Origin: Armatimonadaceae bacterium
GTDB lineage: Bacteria > Armatimonadota > Armatimonadia > Armatimonadales > Armatimonadaceae
Reading direction: 5' to 3'
DNA: 31,324 nt
Assembly: GCA_030446525.1 (NCBI GenBank)
Contig: JAUJNC010000066.1
Span: 1 to 31,324 of the forward strand
Each line of letters starts with the position of its first letter. Position 1 is the first letter of the stretch. The translations under genes were made by a program, and so were the position numbers. The notes under the pieces were generated by a model that did no database searches, was not told where the DNA came from, and saw only the letters and a program-made list of their open reading frames with translations. This document shows, piece after piece, positions 6,376 through 15,549 of the stretch.

Positions 6376-7894
6376 ATGAACGAAGAGCGTAAAGACGCGC
6401 GCAACGCAAGCAAACCCGCCAACGCAGGCGAGGAACTTCTGGCTTTGGGCGACGCGGCGCAATTGCTCGGCATCAGCAAGCCGACTCTGTACCGTCTGCT
6501 CGGACAGGGCGACGTCAAAGGGGTCAAGGTCGGCAGGCAGTGGCGGTTCCGCAAGGCGGATCTCCGCGCCTATATGGAGCGGGAGCCGGTCGCGGTCGCC
6601 GCACCGCCCGCGGACGTGCTCGACGCGGAGCTTGACTTTTTCGCCGGGGAGGCGCGCCCGGCAAGACGGTGCCGGAAGAAAGTGGCAAAGACGCCGCATC
6701 GGGCGAGCGCAAGATCGCCTTCCTCGCCGGGTACATCTGTAGCCTCGCCATCGGTGCGGGGGCAAGCGACATCCACCTCGAACCGCAGCGACACGGCGGC
6801 GAAACGCACCTGCGGCTGCGCCTGCGCATTGACGGGCTGCTGCATGAGGTCCGCCGCCTGCCGATCCGCCTGCACGAGGCGCTGGTTCTGCGCTATAAGG
6901 CGATGGCGGCCATGAACGCGGCGGAGCGGCGGCTCCGCAGGACGGCCGGATCCCCGTCAGAGTTGTGGGAAAGGATTTCGACCTGCGGGTTTCGTGCGTC
7001 CCAAGCTTATATGGGGAGTCTCTCGTTATGCGTATCCTGGATAAGTCAAGCGTCCTCATCGGCCTGAACAAATTAGGGCTCTCTCCCGAGGATCTGGCGC
7101 AGATAGAGTCCTGGCACGGCGAGCCGAGCGGGCTGATCGTGTCCACGGGGCCGACCGGGGCCGGTAAGACGACGCTGCTGTACTCGATCCTACATACGGC
7201 CAACGCGGTCGAGTAGAAGATCATGACCGTAGTGGATCCCGTCGAATACCAGCTTGGCGGGATCCTTCAGATCGGTGTCAACAAGAAGGCGGGGCTGGGC
7301 TTCGGAAACGCCCTGCGCGCCGTTCTCCGCCAGGATCCGGACATCATGTATTTGGGAGAGATGCCTGACGCCGAAACCGCACGGATAGCCCATGAAGCCA
7401 CTCTGACGGGGCACCTGGTCCTTACCACGCTGAACGCGGGGAGCGCCGCCGAAGCCGCGCGATGGCTGGTCGATCTGGGAACCGAACCCATCCATGTCGC
7501 CAGGACATTGATCGGCATCGTATCCCAGCGGCTGGCGCGCAGAATCTGCACGAACTGCAAAGAACCCGTCGAAATCTCGCTTTCCCAGCCGACCCTGGTG
7601 TACGTCCGCCAGCTTGCCGCCGAGGGCGGGTACGTCGTGCCGGAGGACGCCGTGTTCTATCACGGGCGCGGATGCGAGCGGTGCCGAAACACGGGCTACA
7701 GGGGCCGGATCGGCCTGTTCGAGGTAATGTCGTGGACCGAACCGCTTACGAACGCCCTTTTGCGCGGCGCCACGGCCGGAGAGCTTGAGGCCATCGCCCT
7801 GGAACAGGGCATGCGCACCCTGCTCGCCGACGGCATCCGCAAAGCCGTCGATGGTATCACGACCTATGAGGAAGTGTTGCGCGTATCGTTGTGA
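6376..7894 (+). CDS. Excisionase-type HTH fused to a GspE/PilB-like secretion ATPase (two frameshifts, one internal TAG)
   Basis: ATG 6376 has GGAG at 6366-6369. Residues ~20-70 form an excisionase/MerR-type HTH (LLGISKPTLYRLLGQG then VKVGRQWRFRKADLRAYME). After a frame switch near 6655 comes a GspE/PilB ATPase: GASDIHLEP, a second switch at ~6935 inside the normal RRLPQDGR motif (CTCCGCAG, one C short), DLRVSCVPSLYGESLVMRIL, and Walker A STGPTGAGKTTLL. TAG 7214-7216 interrupts the frame, yet the homology continues at once (KIMTVVDPVEYQL…) to TGA 7894. The Asp box reads VVDP rather than VEDP, Walker B reads GEMPD rather than GEIRD, and the His box reads TLNAG rather than TLHTN. The CTNC…CERC zinc site is intact. 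It should power pilus or secretion assembly unless these changes abolish activity. Confidence 0.8.
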
Positions 7895-7898
7895 TAGC

Positions 7899-8300
7899 CT
7901 ACGGCTGCCATAGATCCGGCAGGTAGAACAGCACGGCGACGCCGAGCAGGACCAGCAGGAAGGCGAGCGCCAGGAGCTGCGCGCCGCGCGGCTGGTATTC
8001 GTTCTTCTCGATGGCGCGCTCGCCGACGACGTAGCGCCCCGCGCCCAGAGCGATCACGAGGATGTCCAGGAGGGCGAAGGCGGCGCCGAGCAGGGCGGAG
8101 CGTTCCGGCGCCACGGGGGCGGCCGGCAGCGGCGCCCCGCCGGACAGGCCGAGGCCGGCGTAGCGGAGCTTGGCGATCAGGATGCCGAACCCGACCAGGG
8201 CGACGCCGGTGCGGACCCAGGCGAGGAACGTGCGCTCGTTCGCCAGGTGGTCGCGGGCGCGCGAATCATTCGGACGCGGCGGTGTGACGGGATCAGGCAT
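7899..8300 (-). CDS. DUF202 (YidH-like) small membrane protein
   Basis: 133 residues from ATG 8300 (the frame extends to a TTG at 8327). The DUF202 signature ARDHLANERTFLAWVRTG opens the first membrane helix (VALVGFGILIAKL). Two further hydrophobic segments follow (ALLGAAFALLDILVIALGAG and LLALAFLLVLLGVAVLFYL), giving three membrane helices and a short periplasmic end. The family is widespread and has no firmly assigned biochemical role. It is convergent with the ATPase gene with a 4-bp gap. No strong ribosome site is seen at either start. Confidence 0.85.
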   Translation of the reverse strand: MPDPVTPPRPNDSRARDHLANERTFLAWVRTGVALVGFGILIAKLRYAGLGLSGGAPLPAAPVAPERSALLGAAFALLDILVIALGAGRYVVGERAIEKNEYQPRGAQLLALAFLLVLLGVAVLFYLPDLWQP

Positions 8301-8364
8301 GGCAGGCGCCGATGCCAAAACGTTCAACGACCCATCCGTAGATTCCTCGCCGGCTTGGGGCCCG

Positions 8365-8394
8365 TTGCTTTTTCCCCGCGCGCGGTGGTATAAT
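8365..8394 (+). promoter_or_regulatory. Sigma-70 promoter upstream of the structured leader
   Basis: TTGCTT (8365-8370), an 18-bp spacer and perfect TATAAT (8389-8394). Transcription would start near 8401, at the beginning of the terminator-ended RNA element and ~130 bases before menG. Confidence 0.65.
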
Positions 8395-8400
8395 TTTGCC

Positions 8401-8469
8401 TAGAAGGCGCGAAACGGGGTCCGCGGAACGCCACCAGGACAGCTCCCAGGGGCTACGGTGGTGTTTTTT
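8401..8469 (+). ncRNA. Candidate sRNA or attenuator leader ending in an intrinsic terminator
   Basis: Starting at the predicted +1 there are ~69 bases that do not code and end in a classical terminator. The outer stem is CGCCACC (8429-8435) with GGTGGTG (8457-8463), the inner stem AGCTC (8441-8445) with GGGCT (8450-8454), and then six T's (8464-8469). An upstream GGCG (8406-8409) could pair with CGCC (8429-8432), the 5' arm of the terminator, so an antiterminated state is conceivable. The element may be a riboswitch or attenuator controlling menG and the prenyl synthase, or a free sRNA. It matches no RNA family I recognise; I looked for SRP, T-box, TPP, cobalamin and c-di-GMP hallmarks and found none. 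Confidence 0.5.
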
Positions 8470-8530
8470 ATTGCCGCCTTTGTGAAGACCGTCACAATCT
8501 TCGTTTTAGAAGGGCAGGTGATGGCTGCCG

Positions 8531-9292
8531 ATGGCTGGGGAGATGCGGGAAGAGCGTAAAGGCGAGGTGCTGCCCGCGCCAGGCGAAAAGCACCAGTACG
8601 TGCGGGCGATGTTTGACGCCATCGCGCCCCGCTATGACCTGCTGAATTCGCTCCTGTCGGTGCGGCTGCACCACCACTGGCGCCGCGTGGCCGCCCGGGA
8701 AGCGGCTTTAAAGCCGGGTGGGGCTGCGCTCGATGTTTGTACCGGCACGGGGGACCTGGCTCTGGAGCTGGCGAAGCGGGTCGGCCCGACCGGGAGGGTC
8801 GTGGGCGGGGACTTCTCCCTCCCGATGCTGCGCCTGGGGGAGCGAAAGGCCCGCGCCCGCTCGGGCGGCGTTGTCCGCATGACCCTCGCCGATGCGCAGA
8901 GGCTTCCTCATCCCGACAGCTGCTTCGACGCCGTCACGGTCGGCTTCGGCATCCGCAACGTCGCCGACGCCGAGCGGGGCATCCGCGAAATGGCGCGCGT
9001 CGTGCGGCCCGGCGGCCGCGTTGTCATCCTGGAGTTTAATCAGCCCCGGAACGCCGTCTTCGCGGCGCTGTACCGCGGGTACTCGTTCACCGTCCTCCCC
9101 CTGCTGGGCGGTCTCATCTCCGGTCGGCGCTCCGCGTACGAGTACCTGCCGTCGTCCGTACGGGCCTTTCACTCGCGCGAGGAGCTTTCCCGGATGATGC
9201 GGCGCGCGGGGCTGGGCGATGTACGCGTCACCGACCTGACCTTCGGGACGGTTGTCGTCCACGTGGGCGTGAAAAAAGAGGTGAGGAAATGA
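8531..9292 (+). CDS. menG: Demethylmenaquinone methyltransferase / UbiE family
   Basis: An intact 253-aa class I SAM methyltransferase. YVRAMFDAIAPRYDLLNSLL is the UbiE/MenG opening signature. Motif I is DVCTGTGDLALELA (SAM binding). TVGFGIRNVADAERGIREMA and RVVRPGGRVVILEFNQP form the second UbiE signature. It methylates demethylmenaquinone to menaquinone, the last step of menaquinone synthesis. Use in ubiquinone synthesis is less likely but not excluded. ATG 8531 is chosen; ATG 8543 is an alternative. It overlaps the prenyl synthase gene by ATGA, so the tail-making and ring-methylating enzymes are coupled. The terminator-ended leader upstream may control both. Confidence 0.92.
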   Translation: MAGEMREERKGEVLPAPGEKHQYVRAMFDAIAPRYDLLNSLLSVRLHHHWRRVAAREAALKPGGAALDVCTGTGDLALELAKRVGPTGRVVGGDFSLPMLRLGERKARARSGGVVRMTLADAQRLPHPDSCFDAVTVGFGIRNVADAERGIREMARVVRPGGRVVILEFNQPRNAVFAALYRGYSFTVLPLLGGLISGRRSAYEYLPSSVRAFHSREELSRMMRRAGLGDVRVTDLTFGTVVVHVGVKKEVRK

Positions 9293-10326
9293 CACCGGCC
9301 GCCACGTCTAAGCCGCTCCGGACCGGCCGGGCGGAGGCACGCCCCCCGGCCGCGCCCCTGTTTTCCTGTGTCGCCGAGGACCTCGAGCGCGTCGAGGAGC
9401 TCCTGGCCGCCGAGACCCGCTCCGACGTCGGGGCGGTACGGGAGATCTCCGGGCACACCCTGCTGGCGGGCGGCAAGCGCCTGCGCCCCGCGCTGGCCCT
9501 GCTGGCCGCGCGCGTCGCGGGGCGCGCCTACCCTGCCGACCGGGTGGAGGCCGCCGCCGCCGCCGCCGAGATGATCCACATGGCGACCCTGATGCACGAC
9601 GACGTGGTGGACGCGTCGCCCCAGCGGCGCGGCAAGCCCACCGCCAGCGCCCTCTGGGGCAACGGCATCACCGTGCTCACGGGGGACTACCTTCTGGCCA
9701 AGTCCATCTCCCTGCTCGCCCACAACGACGACAACCTCCACGTGGTGCGCGTCTTCTCCGATGTCACCGTGGCGATGGCGGAAGGGGAGGTGCTGCAGGC
9801 CGCCGTCGCCCGTGACCTGGAGATCACCCCGTCCACGTATGAGGAGATCATCGACCGCAAAACGGCGCGCTTCCTGGCGGGGTGCTGCGAGACCGGCGCG
9901 ATGCTGGGCGGCGCGGACGCGGGCGAGCGGGACGGGCTGCGGGCCTACGGCTACCAGCTCGGCCTCGCTTTCCAGATCGCCGACGACCTGCTGGACTTCG
10001 TGGGCGACTCCAGAAAGACCGGCAAGCCGCTGGGCACCGACCTGCGCGACGGCCGCGTGACGCTGCCCCTGATCCACACGCTTCAGGTCGCCGACGCCGA
10101 GGACCGCACCCTCCTGCGCGCCACGCTCTCCGGCGCGGACCTGAGCGACGCGGCCATCGCGACCGTGACCGCGCTGATCGCCCGGCACGGCGGCTTCGAG
10201 GCGGCCCGGCGCGTGGCGGAGGAGCGCGCCGAGTGCGCCGTCGCCCATCTGGAGCGCTTCCCGCCGGGGCCGTACCGCGACGCCCTGGAGCGCCTCGCCC
10301 GCTACGTCGTCGGCCGCGACCGATAG
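9289..10326 (+). CDS. Polyprenyl diphosphate synthase (menaquinone side-chain)
   Basis: An intact 345-aa trans-isoprenyl diphosphate synthase. GGKRLRPALALLAARVAG holds the conserved GKRxRP. The first Asp-rich motif is LMHDDVVDAS (DDxxD), and the second is QIADDLLDFVGDS with the conserved KTGKPLGTDLRDG downstream. It adds isopentenyl diphosphates to an allylic primer to make the long tail of menaquinone, probably hepta- to nonaprenyl. Chain length cannot be read reliably. Its ATG lies in the ATGA overlap with menG and the gene ends with TAG 10324-10326. A 35-residue N-terminal extension is Pro/Ala-rich and unremarkable. Confidence 0.92.
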   Translation: MTPAATSKPLRTGRAEARPPAAPLFSCVAEDLERVEELLAAETRSDVGAVREISGHTLLAGGKRLRPALALLAARVAGRAYPADRVEAAAAAAEMIHMATLMHDDVVDASPQRRGKPTASALWGNGITVLTGDYLLAKSISLLAHNDDNLHVVRVFSDVTVAMAEGEVLQAAVARDLEITPSTYEEIIDRKTARFLAGCCETGAMLGGADAGERDGLRAYGYQLGLAFQIADDLLDFVGDSRKTGKPLGTDLRDGRVTLPLIHTLQVADAEDRTLLRATLSGADLSDAAIATVTALIARHGGFEAARRVAEERAECAVAHLERFPPGPYRDALERLARYVVGRDR

Positions 10327-10332
10327 GCCTCC

Positions 10333-10358
10333 GTCGGGCAGGATCGTTCCTGCCCGAC
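10333..10358 (+). terminator. Strong hairpin after the prenyl synthase
   Basis: GTCGGGCAGGA (10333-10343), loop TCGT, TCCTGCCCGAC (10348-10358): a perfect 11-bp stem beginning seven bases after the stop codon. There is no T-run behind it, so it may act through pausing or Rho, or protect the 3' end. Confidence 0.5.
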
Positions 10359-10415
10359 ACCCCCCTGGCTGCGACGGTCTTAAACACAGGAGTATTCAAA
10401 CAGACAAGTATCAAG

Positions 10416-10421
10416 TATAAT
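10416..10421 (+). promoter_or_regulatory. Leaderless-type -10 (TATAAT) for the SpoIIE-type phosphatase
   Basis: A perfect TATAAT followed by gttgac and ATG 10428. Six bases between -10 and ATG place the RNA start at the initiation codon, and no ribosome-binding site precedes it. The -35 region (TATTCA at 17 bp) is weak. Confidence 0.55.
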
Positions 10422-10427
10422 GTTGAC

Positions 10428-11929
10428 ATGCTTCAAGTAAGGGGCTCCTCTGCGTGGGCTTACGGGGTCGCCGTGCTGGCGACCGTAATGGTGTTGTTGC
10501 TCCGTTTGCTGCTCACCCCTGCCCTCGGGAGCGACGCCCCCCTGCTCGCCTTCACCATCGCCGTGATGGTCGCGAGCTGGTACGGTGGGCTTGTGCCGGG
10601 GCTGCTGGCCACGGCGCTGAGCCTTTTGGCCGGGATCTATTTCTTCGTCCCGCCCGCGCATTCGCTGTACATCGCCCGGGCCGAGGACGGCGCGCGTGTC
10701 GCCCTGTTCGCCCTGGTCGGGATCGTCATCGCGTGGCTCAACGAGTCGCTCCGGGCCGCGCGCACGCGCGCCGAGGCGAGCGCGCTGGCCGAGCGGCAAA
10801 GCGAAGAGCGCTTCCGCTTGATGGTGGAGGGCGTACAGGATCACGCCCTTTTCCTGATGGAACCGGACGGGCGTATCGTGTCCTGGAACCCCGGCGTGGG
10901 GCGCATCCTGGGCTACGGCGAGGCCGAGATCGTCGGGCGGCCCGTGGCGGCCATCTTCACCCCCGAGGATCGCGAGCGCGGCGTGCCGGAGCGGGAGGAA
11001 GAAAGCCGAGACTGAAGGGCGTGCGGGGACGACCGGTGGCATGTGCGCAGGGACGGCACCCGTTTCTTCGCCACGGGCACGGTACACCCGCTGCGCGACG
11101 AGGCCGGCAACCTGCGCGGCTTCTGCAAGATCATGCGCGACATCACCGAGCGCAAGTGGGCGGAGGAGGCGCTGGCCGCCGCCTATAAGCGGGAACGGCG
11201 CATCGCCGAATCCCTGCAGCGCTCCCTCCTGCTGACGCCGCCGGAAGACCTGTTCCCCGGGCTCGCCGTGGCGACCTCCTACGAGGCGGCCTGGGACGAG
11301 GCCAGCGTGGGCGGGGACTTCTTCGACGCGTTCGCGCTCGGCGGGGCAAGGTGGCGCTCGTGGTGGGGGACGCCACCGGCAAGGGCTGGCGGCCGCGGTC
11401 CGGACGGCCGAGGTGAAGTTCGCCCTGCGCGCCTTCCTGCGCGAGTACCCGGACCCGGGCGCGGGCTGGCCCGTTTGAGCGACTTCCTCTGCGACGCCCA
11501 GCGCCTGGACAACCAGAGCGGCGGCGGCTTCATCGTCCTGTCGCTGATGGTGGTCGACCCGGCGACCGGGGACGCCGTGCTCACGGCCGCGGGTGCGGAG
11601 CCGCCGCTCGTCGTGCGCGCCGGGGAAAAGCGGAGGTGGCGGAGGCGGGCGGCGTGCCCCTGGGGATCCTGCCGCAGGCGGGTATACGGCAACGGCGCTG
11701 CGCCTCGCGCCGGGGGATGTCGTGCTGATGGCGACCGACGGGATCACGGAGGCGCGGCGCGGTAAGGACGACTTCCTGGGCCACGACGGGATGATAAGGC
11801 TGGCGCAGCAGTCGCTGTGCTCCTGATCCCTGCGCCAGACCGCCTGGGGCGGTCATGGACGGGGCGCGCGCCTTCGCGGGCGGCACGCTCCAGGACGACG
11901 CCTGCCTCCTCCTCGCTAAACGCCTGTAG
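10428..11929 (+). CDS. DUF4118-PAS-SpoIIE PP2C phosphatase (RsbU-like), frameshifted
   Basis: Residues ~8-105 hold four hydrophobic helices of the DUF4118/KdpD sensor type (GLVPGLLATALSLLAGIYFF). A PAS domain follows (ERFRLMVEGVQDHALFLMEP, IVSWNPGVGRILGYGEAEIV), interrupted by a switch near 11000 and completed by DGTRFFATGTVHPL and FCKIMRDITERK. After a helix (ERRIAESLQRSLLL) comes a SpoIIE/PP2C domain spread over further frames: VGGDFFDAF, VGDATGKGLAAAVRTAEVKF, GDVVLMATDGITEARRG and LQDDACLLLAKRL, TAG 11927-11929. The metal-binding Asp residues are all present, so the intact enzyme should dephosphorylate Ser/Thr, classically an anti-anti-sigma factor. No such partner is in the window. About five frame switches are required. 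Confidence 0.8.
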
Positions 11930-11945
11930 GCGGCCCGGCCAGGAG

Positions 11946-11981
11946 CCCCGGCAGCGCTGCTGTGCGGCGGCGCTGCCGGGG
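11946..11981 (+). terminator. Inverted repeat after the SpoIIE-type gene
   Basis: CCCCGGCAGCGC (11946-11957) and GCGCTGCCGGGG (11970-11981), a perfect 12-bp stem with a 12-base loop, 17 bases after the stop. No T-run. Between it and ATG 12054 I see only the ribosome site AGGAGG. Confidence 0.45.
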
Positions 11982-12053
11982 AGGAGAAACCAGGCCCTTC
12001 GCCGAAAATAAGCCGCAGCTTGGAACGGCGGGCAGGTCGCAGGAGGCAATCAC

Positions 12054-13354
12054 ATGGCCGATCGCGTTTCTCGGGGCGGGCAGCCACGGCTTCGGGAGGA
12101 AGCTCGTGGAAGACATGCTCTCGTTCCCCGAACTGGCGGACGGGACGGTCCATCCTGATGGACCCGGACGCCGAGCGGCTCCGGATACATCGAGGCGGTC
12201 AGCCGCCGCCTGGTGCGCGAGGCGCGGCTCCCCACCCGCGTCATGGCTTCCACGGAGCGCGCCCCGGCACTGGAAGGCGCGGATTACGTCATCGCCTCGA
12301 TCCGCGTGGGCGAGCGCTTCGAGCCCGAAGCGCTCGACGTGCAGATCCCGCTCGAGATCGGGGGGCTGCGGCAGACGGTGTCCGACACCGTGGGTGTCGG
12401 GGATCATGAAGGGGCTGCGCACGATCCCCGCGATGCTCGACATCGCCCGTGACATGGAGCGGCTCTGCCCCGGGGCGCTGCTGCTCAACTACACCAACCC
12501 GATGGCCATGCTGATCATGTGGGCCGTCGAGGAGGCGACCTCGGTCCGGTCCGTCGGCCTGTGCCACAGCGTGCAGCACACCAGCCGGCGGCTGGCTACA
12601 CGGGCGCGGACTACGCCCGGCTGCGCTACCGGGTCGCCGGCATCAACCACCTGGCCTGGTTCCTCGAGCTGTCCAGAGGACGGCCAGGACCTGTATGGGC
12701 GGCTGCGCGACTGCCTCGGCGACCCGGATACGGTCGCCAAGGATCCCGTCCGCTTCGAGATCTTCCGCCACTTCGGGTACTTCGTCACCGAATCGTCCCG
12801 GCACATGGCGGAGTACGTCCCCTACTTCCTGCGGCACCCGGGCGAGCAGGAGCGGCTCCAGGTCCGCCACAACGCCGCGGAAAACTTCGCGGCCCAGCGG
12901 TCGCGCCGCGAAGGCGATGGCCAAGGCGCGGCAGGAGGCAGGAAGCGGGCGCCCGCGGAGATCCGCCGCTCCAACGAGTACGCGGCCCGGATCATCCACG
13001 CCGTGCAGACCGACACGCCCTACGCGTTCAACGGCAACGTCTCCAACACGGGGCTCATCACCAACCTGCCGGACGGCTGCTGCGTCGAGGTGCCGTGCCT
13101 GGTGAACCGCGCGGGGTTCAACCCTGCCATGCCGGCGCGCTGCCGCCGCAGTGCGCCGCCCTGGCCAGAGCAACGTTTCCATGCAGGGGCTGGTCGTGCG
13201 CGCGCTGCTGGAAGAGAACCGGGAGCACGTCTACCACGCCGCCATGCTCGACCCCAACACGGCGGCGCGCCTGACGCTGCCCGGGATCCGTGAAACGATG
13301 GACCGGCTGCTCGACGCCCAGCGCGACCTGCTGCCCGCGTTCCTCCGCTCCTAA
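12054..13354 (+). CDS. Glycoside hydrolase family 4 (alpha-galactosidase-like), frameshifted
   Basis: AGGAGG lies seven bases before ATG 12054. The frame switches at once, then reads IAFLGAGSHGFGRKLVEDML, the NAD+-binding GxGS turn of GH4. Later pieces: VILMDPDAERL; ALEGADYVIASIRVGERFEP; CPGALLLNYTNPMAMLIMW; GLCHSVQHTSRRLA (metal-ligand Cys and His region); RVAGINHLAWFLEL (NHxAWF); and CCVEVPCLVNRAGFNP. The end is AMLDPNTAARLTLPGIRETM and TAA 13352-13354. GH4 enzymes use NAD+ and Mn2+ to cleave glycosides by redox-assisted elimination. The CHSVQHTS pattern points to the MelA/alpha-galactosidase or glucuronidase branch rather than phospho-glucosidases. At least six frame switches. It lies 7 bp upstream of the phosphodiesterase gene, likely an operon. 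Confidence 0.85.
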
Positions 13355-13361
13355 GGATGCC

Positions 13362-14089
13362 ATGCGAAAAATCCTGATCGGCGCCCATCGCGGCGCCATG
13401 TGCCACGCGCCCGAGAACACCCTGGCGGCGTTCGAGAAGGCCATCGAGTTCGGCACGTACCGGACCGAGCTGGACGTGCGCCGGTGCCGGGACGGGCACG
13501 TCGTGGTGATGCACGACGCGACCGTGGACCGCACGACCGACGGCGCCGGGCGCGTCGCGGACCTGGACACTGGGGAGGCTGAGGCGGCTCAAGGTAGGCG
13601 GCACCGAGACGATCCCCACCCTCCAGGAGACGCTGCTGCGGGTCAAAGGGCGGTGCAAGCTGCTGGTCGAGATCAAAGACCCCGGCATGGCCGACGATGT
13701 CGTGGCGCTCATCGCCGGGGCGGGGATGGGGGAGGACTGTACCATCTCCTCCTTCGACGAGGACACCCTGCGGCAGGTCAAGCGGTGCGACCCGCGCCTC
13801 GCCACCGCCTACTTCCTGACCGAGCCCAGGCCGTTCGACCCGCAGGAGGTGATCCGCCGGCTTGGGGTGGGCCTGCTGGTCGTCTGGCCGCGCGCGGCAC
13901 GCCGGGCGACATCGGCGCGGCCAAGCGCGCCGGGCTGCACGTGCGCTGCGGTTTCGCCGACAACCTGACCTACGACGAGACCTACGCCCTTTTCCGCCGC
14001 ATGGCCGACATGGGCGCGGACGAGATCGCCTGCGGCCGCCCGGACTGGATCGGGCGGATGGCGGAGAAGAATACGCGCGTTCCGGGTGA
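13362..14089 (+). CDS. Glycerophosphodiester phosphodiesterase (GDPD) family, frameshifted
   Basis: AAGGA precedes ATG 13362. IGAHRGAMCHAPENTLAAFE contains the catalytic HRG and the PENT motif. YRTELDVRRCRDGHVVVMHD supplies the metal-binding E-x-D and the second catalytic His. LLVEIKDPG is the later Glu-x-Lys strand. These define a GDPD TIM barrel that hydrolyses glycerophosphodiesters to sn-glycerol-3-phosphate and an alcohol. Frame switches are needed at ~13575 and ~13900. The end is uncertain: TGA 14087-14089 is reached with one more switch, otherwise the frame runs to 14192 into the antisense of the next gene. No signal peptide, so probably cytoplasmic. Confidence 0.82.
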
Positions 14090-14101
14090 AAGAGCCGGGG
14101 T

Positions 14102-15543
14102 TCAGCCCCCCGCCAACGGCTCATCCACCTGCACGACGCGCTGGTACTTTTCCAGCCACGTCCCGACCGGGTTCATGCCGGTGGCGGGGTAGCCGCCCCA
14201 CGGCCGGAAGACGTACTCCACGCTGGGGTCGCCGTTTATGGACAGCCGTGCCAGGTTCGGTAGGCGGCCCAGCCACCAGGACGGGTCGGCGGAAGGCGAG
14301 CACCCCGGCGCACAGCGGGTACCGGTTGCCCGGCCACCGCGACACGAACGCGTCCCGGTCCCCCGGCGCGATCCAGAGCGCGCTGCCGAAAAGGCCCTCC
14401 CGCACCAGCGCGCCGGGCCGCGGTTTTTTCGACGAGCGTGGGCGCGAGCAGGTTGCCCCGGCGGCGCCCGCCGCACAGGACGGCGCCGCCGCTCTCGGCT
14501 ATCCGGCGCTCGCACCACTGGGCCTGCGCTTCGTCCAGGGCGGGCCCCACCTGCACGTCGTCCGTGAGCGGGTTACCCGCGCAGGCCGCCCCAGCGCTCC
14601 GCGAGGCCGCGCGCAGCGCGGGGTAGACGGCCAGGTGGACGATCGCGCCGTTGACCGAGGTGCAGGTCTGCCCGTTATAGCGCAGCGCGCCCGCGGTGAG
14701 GGTGTCCGCCGCCGCATCCACGTCGACGTCGTCGCCCACCCAGACCCAGGCGTTCCCTTCGCCGTCGATGACCGCCGCCTTCCCGTTCTCGAAGGCCTCG
14801 GCCAGTATACGGGGGGCGTGGCGCGAAGACTCGCCCATGTAGTGGAGCAGGCAGGGCCCCGGTGCGCGGTACAGCGCCTGGACGAACGCGGGCGCCTGCG
14901 CCAGCACCACACTGACCGACTCGCCCGGCGGCCGCGCCTGTTCCAGCGCCACGCCGAGCAGGGCGGCGGACCGGGCGGACCCGAGCGGCGCGCGAAGGAT
15001 CACCCGGTTGCCCGCCGCCAGCGCGTTCAGCAGGCAGGTGAGCGCCAGGACCAGGAACGCGTTCTGCGGCAGGATCACCGCCACCGTGCCCAGGGGCTGC
15101 GGTGCAGACGGATCCGCCGCTCCTGCGGGGGAGCGTGGTACCGCAGGGGGGCCGGCGCCGGCCGCTCGGTGGCCTCGAAGGCGCAGCGATAGTCGCGCAC
15201 GTACAGCAGGCTCGCCTGCAGCATCTCCTCGCAGTCCGCGCGGGTGAAAGCGGTTTCGTGCCGCATCACCTCTAACAGCGGCTCATGAAGGCGGCAAAGC
15301 GCCGCGTGCAGGCGGGCGGAAAAGCGCCACGAACCGTCGCGGCCGGCAACGAGCGGCGGGTGGCCTGGTCGCGCCAGCCGGTCCGGCCCTCGCCTTCGTC
15401 GAGCAGGAACGTGCACTGGATCCGGGAGTGATCGGCGGGCGAGCGTTGTTCCCACGCCTCGCCGTGGCCGCCCCAAAATCCCCTATCCTGCTGCTGCACG
15501 GCCACGGGGCGCCGATGCGGGGGATCGTATTTGCGTTTCCCAT
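14102..15543 (-). CDS. Aldehyde dehydrogenase family protein, frameshifted
   Basis: The best piece (15084-14440) reads VAVILPQNAFLVLALTCLLN (start of the cofactor domain), VIDGEGNAWVWVGDDVDVDA in place of the usual ELGGKN strand, and RYNGQTCTSVNGAIVH with the catalytic Cys. Upstream, in another frame, is the N-terminal helical region (LHAALCRLHEPLLEVMRHET). Downstream are DRDAFVSRWPGNRYPLCAGV and NLARLSINGDPSVEYVFRPW, ending VVQVDEPLAGG at 14104-14102. At least three switches. The start is uncertain: ATG 15543, six bases after the EamA stop, is the likeliest because it implies an operon. The enzyme should oxidise an aldehyde with NAD(P)+; substrate unknown. Confidence 0.8.
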
Positions 15544-15549
15544 TGCGCC

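Noticed and set aside
8401..8469. SRP (4.5S) RNA or a known riboswitch
   Set aside because: The GGAAG-type SRP loop motif is absent and none of the TPP, cobalamin, T-box or c-di-GMP signature strings is present. Kept only as an unassigned RNA.
9169..10248. Long minus-strand open frame opposite the prenyl synthase
   Set aside because: Antisense shadow; the plus-strand protein is intact with both Asp-rich motifs.
10380..11747. Long minus-strand open frame opposite the SpoIIE-type gene
   Set aside because: No domain character; the plus strand encodes PAS and PP2C motifs over the same bases.
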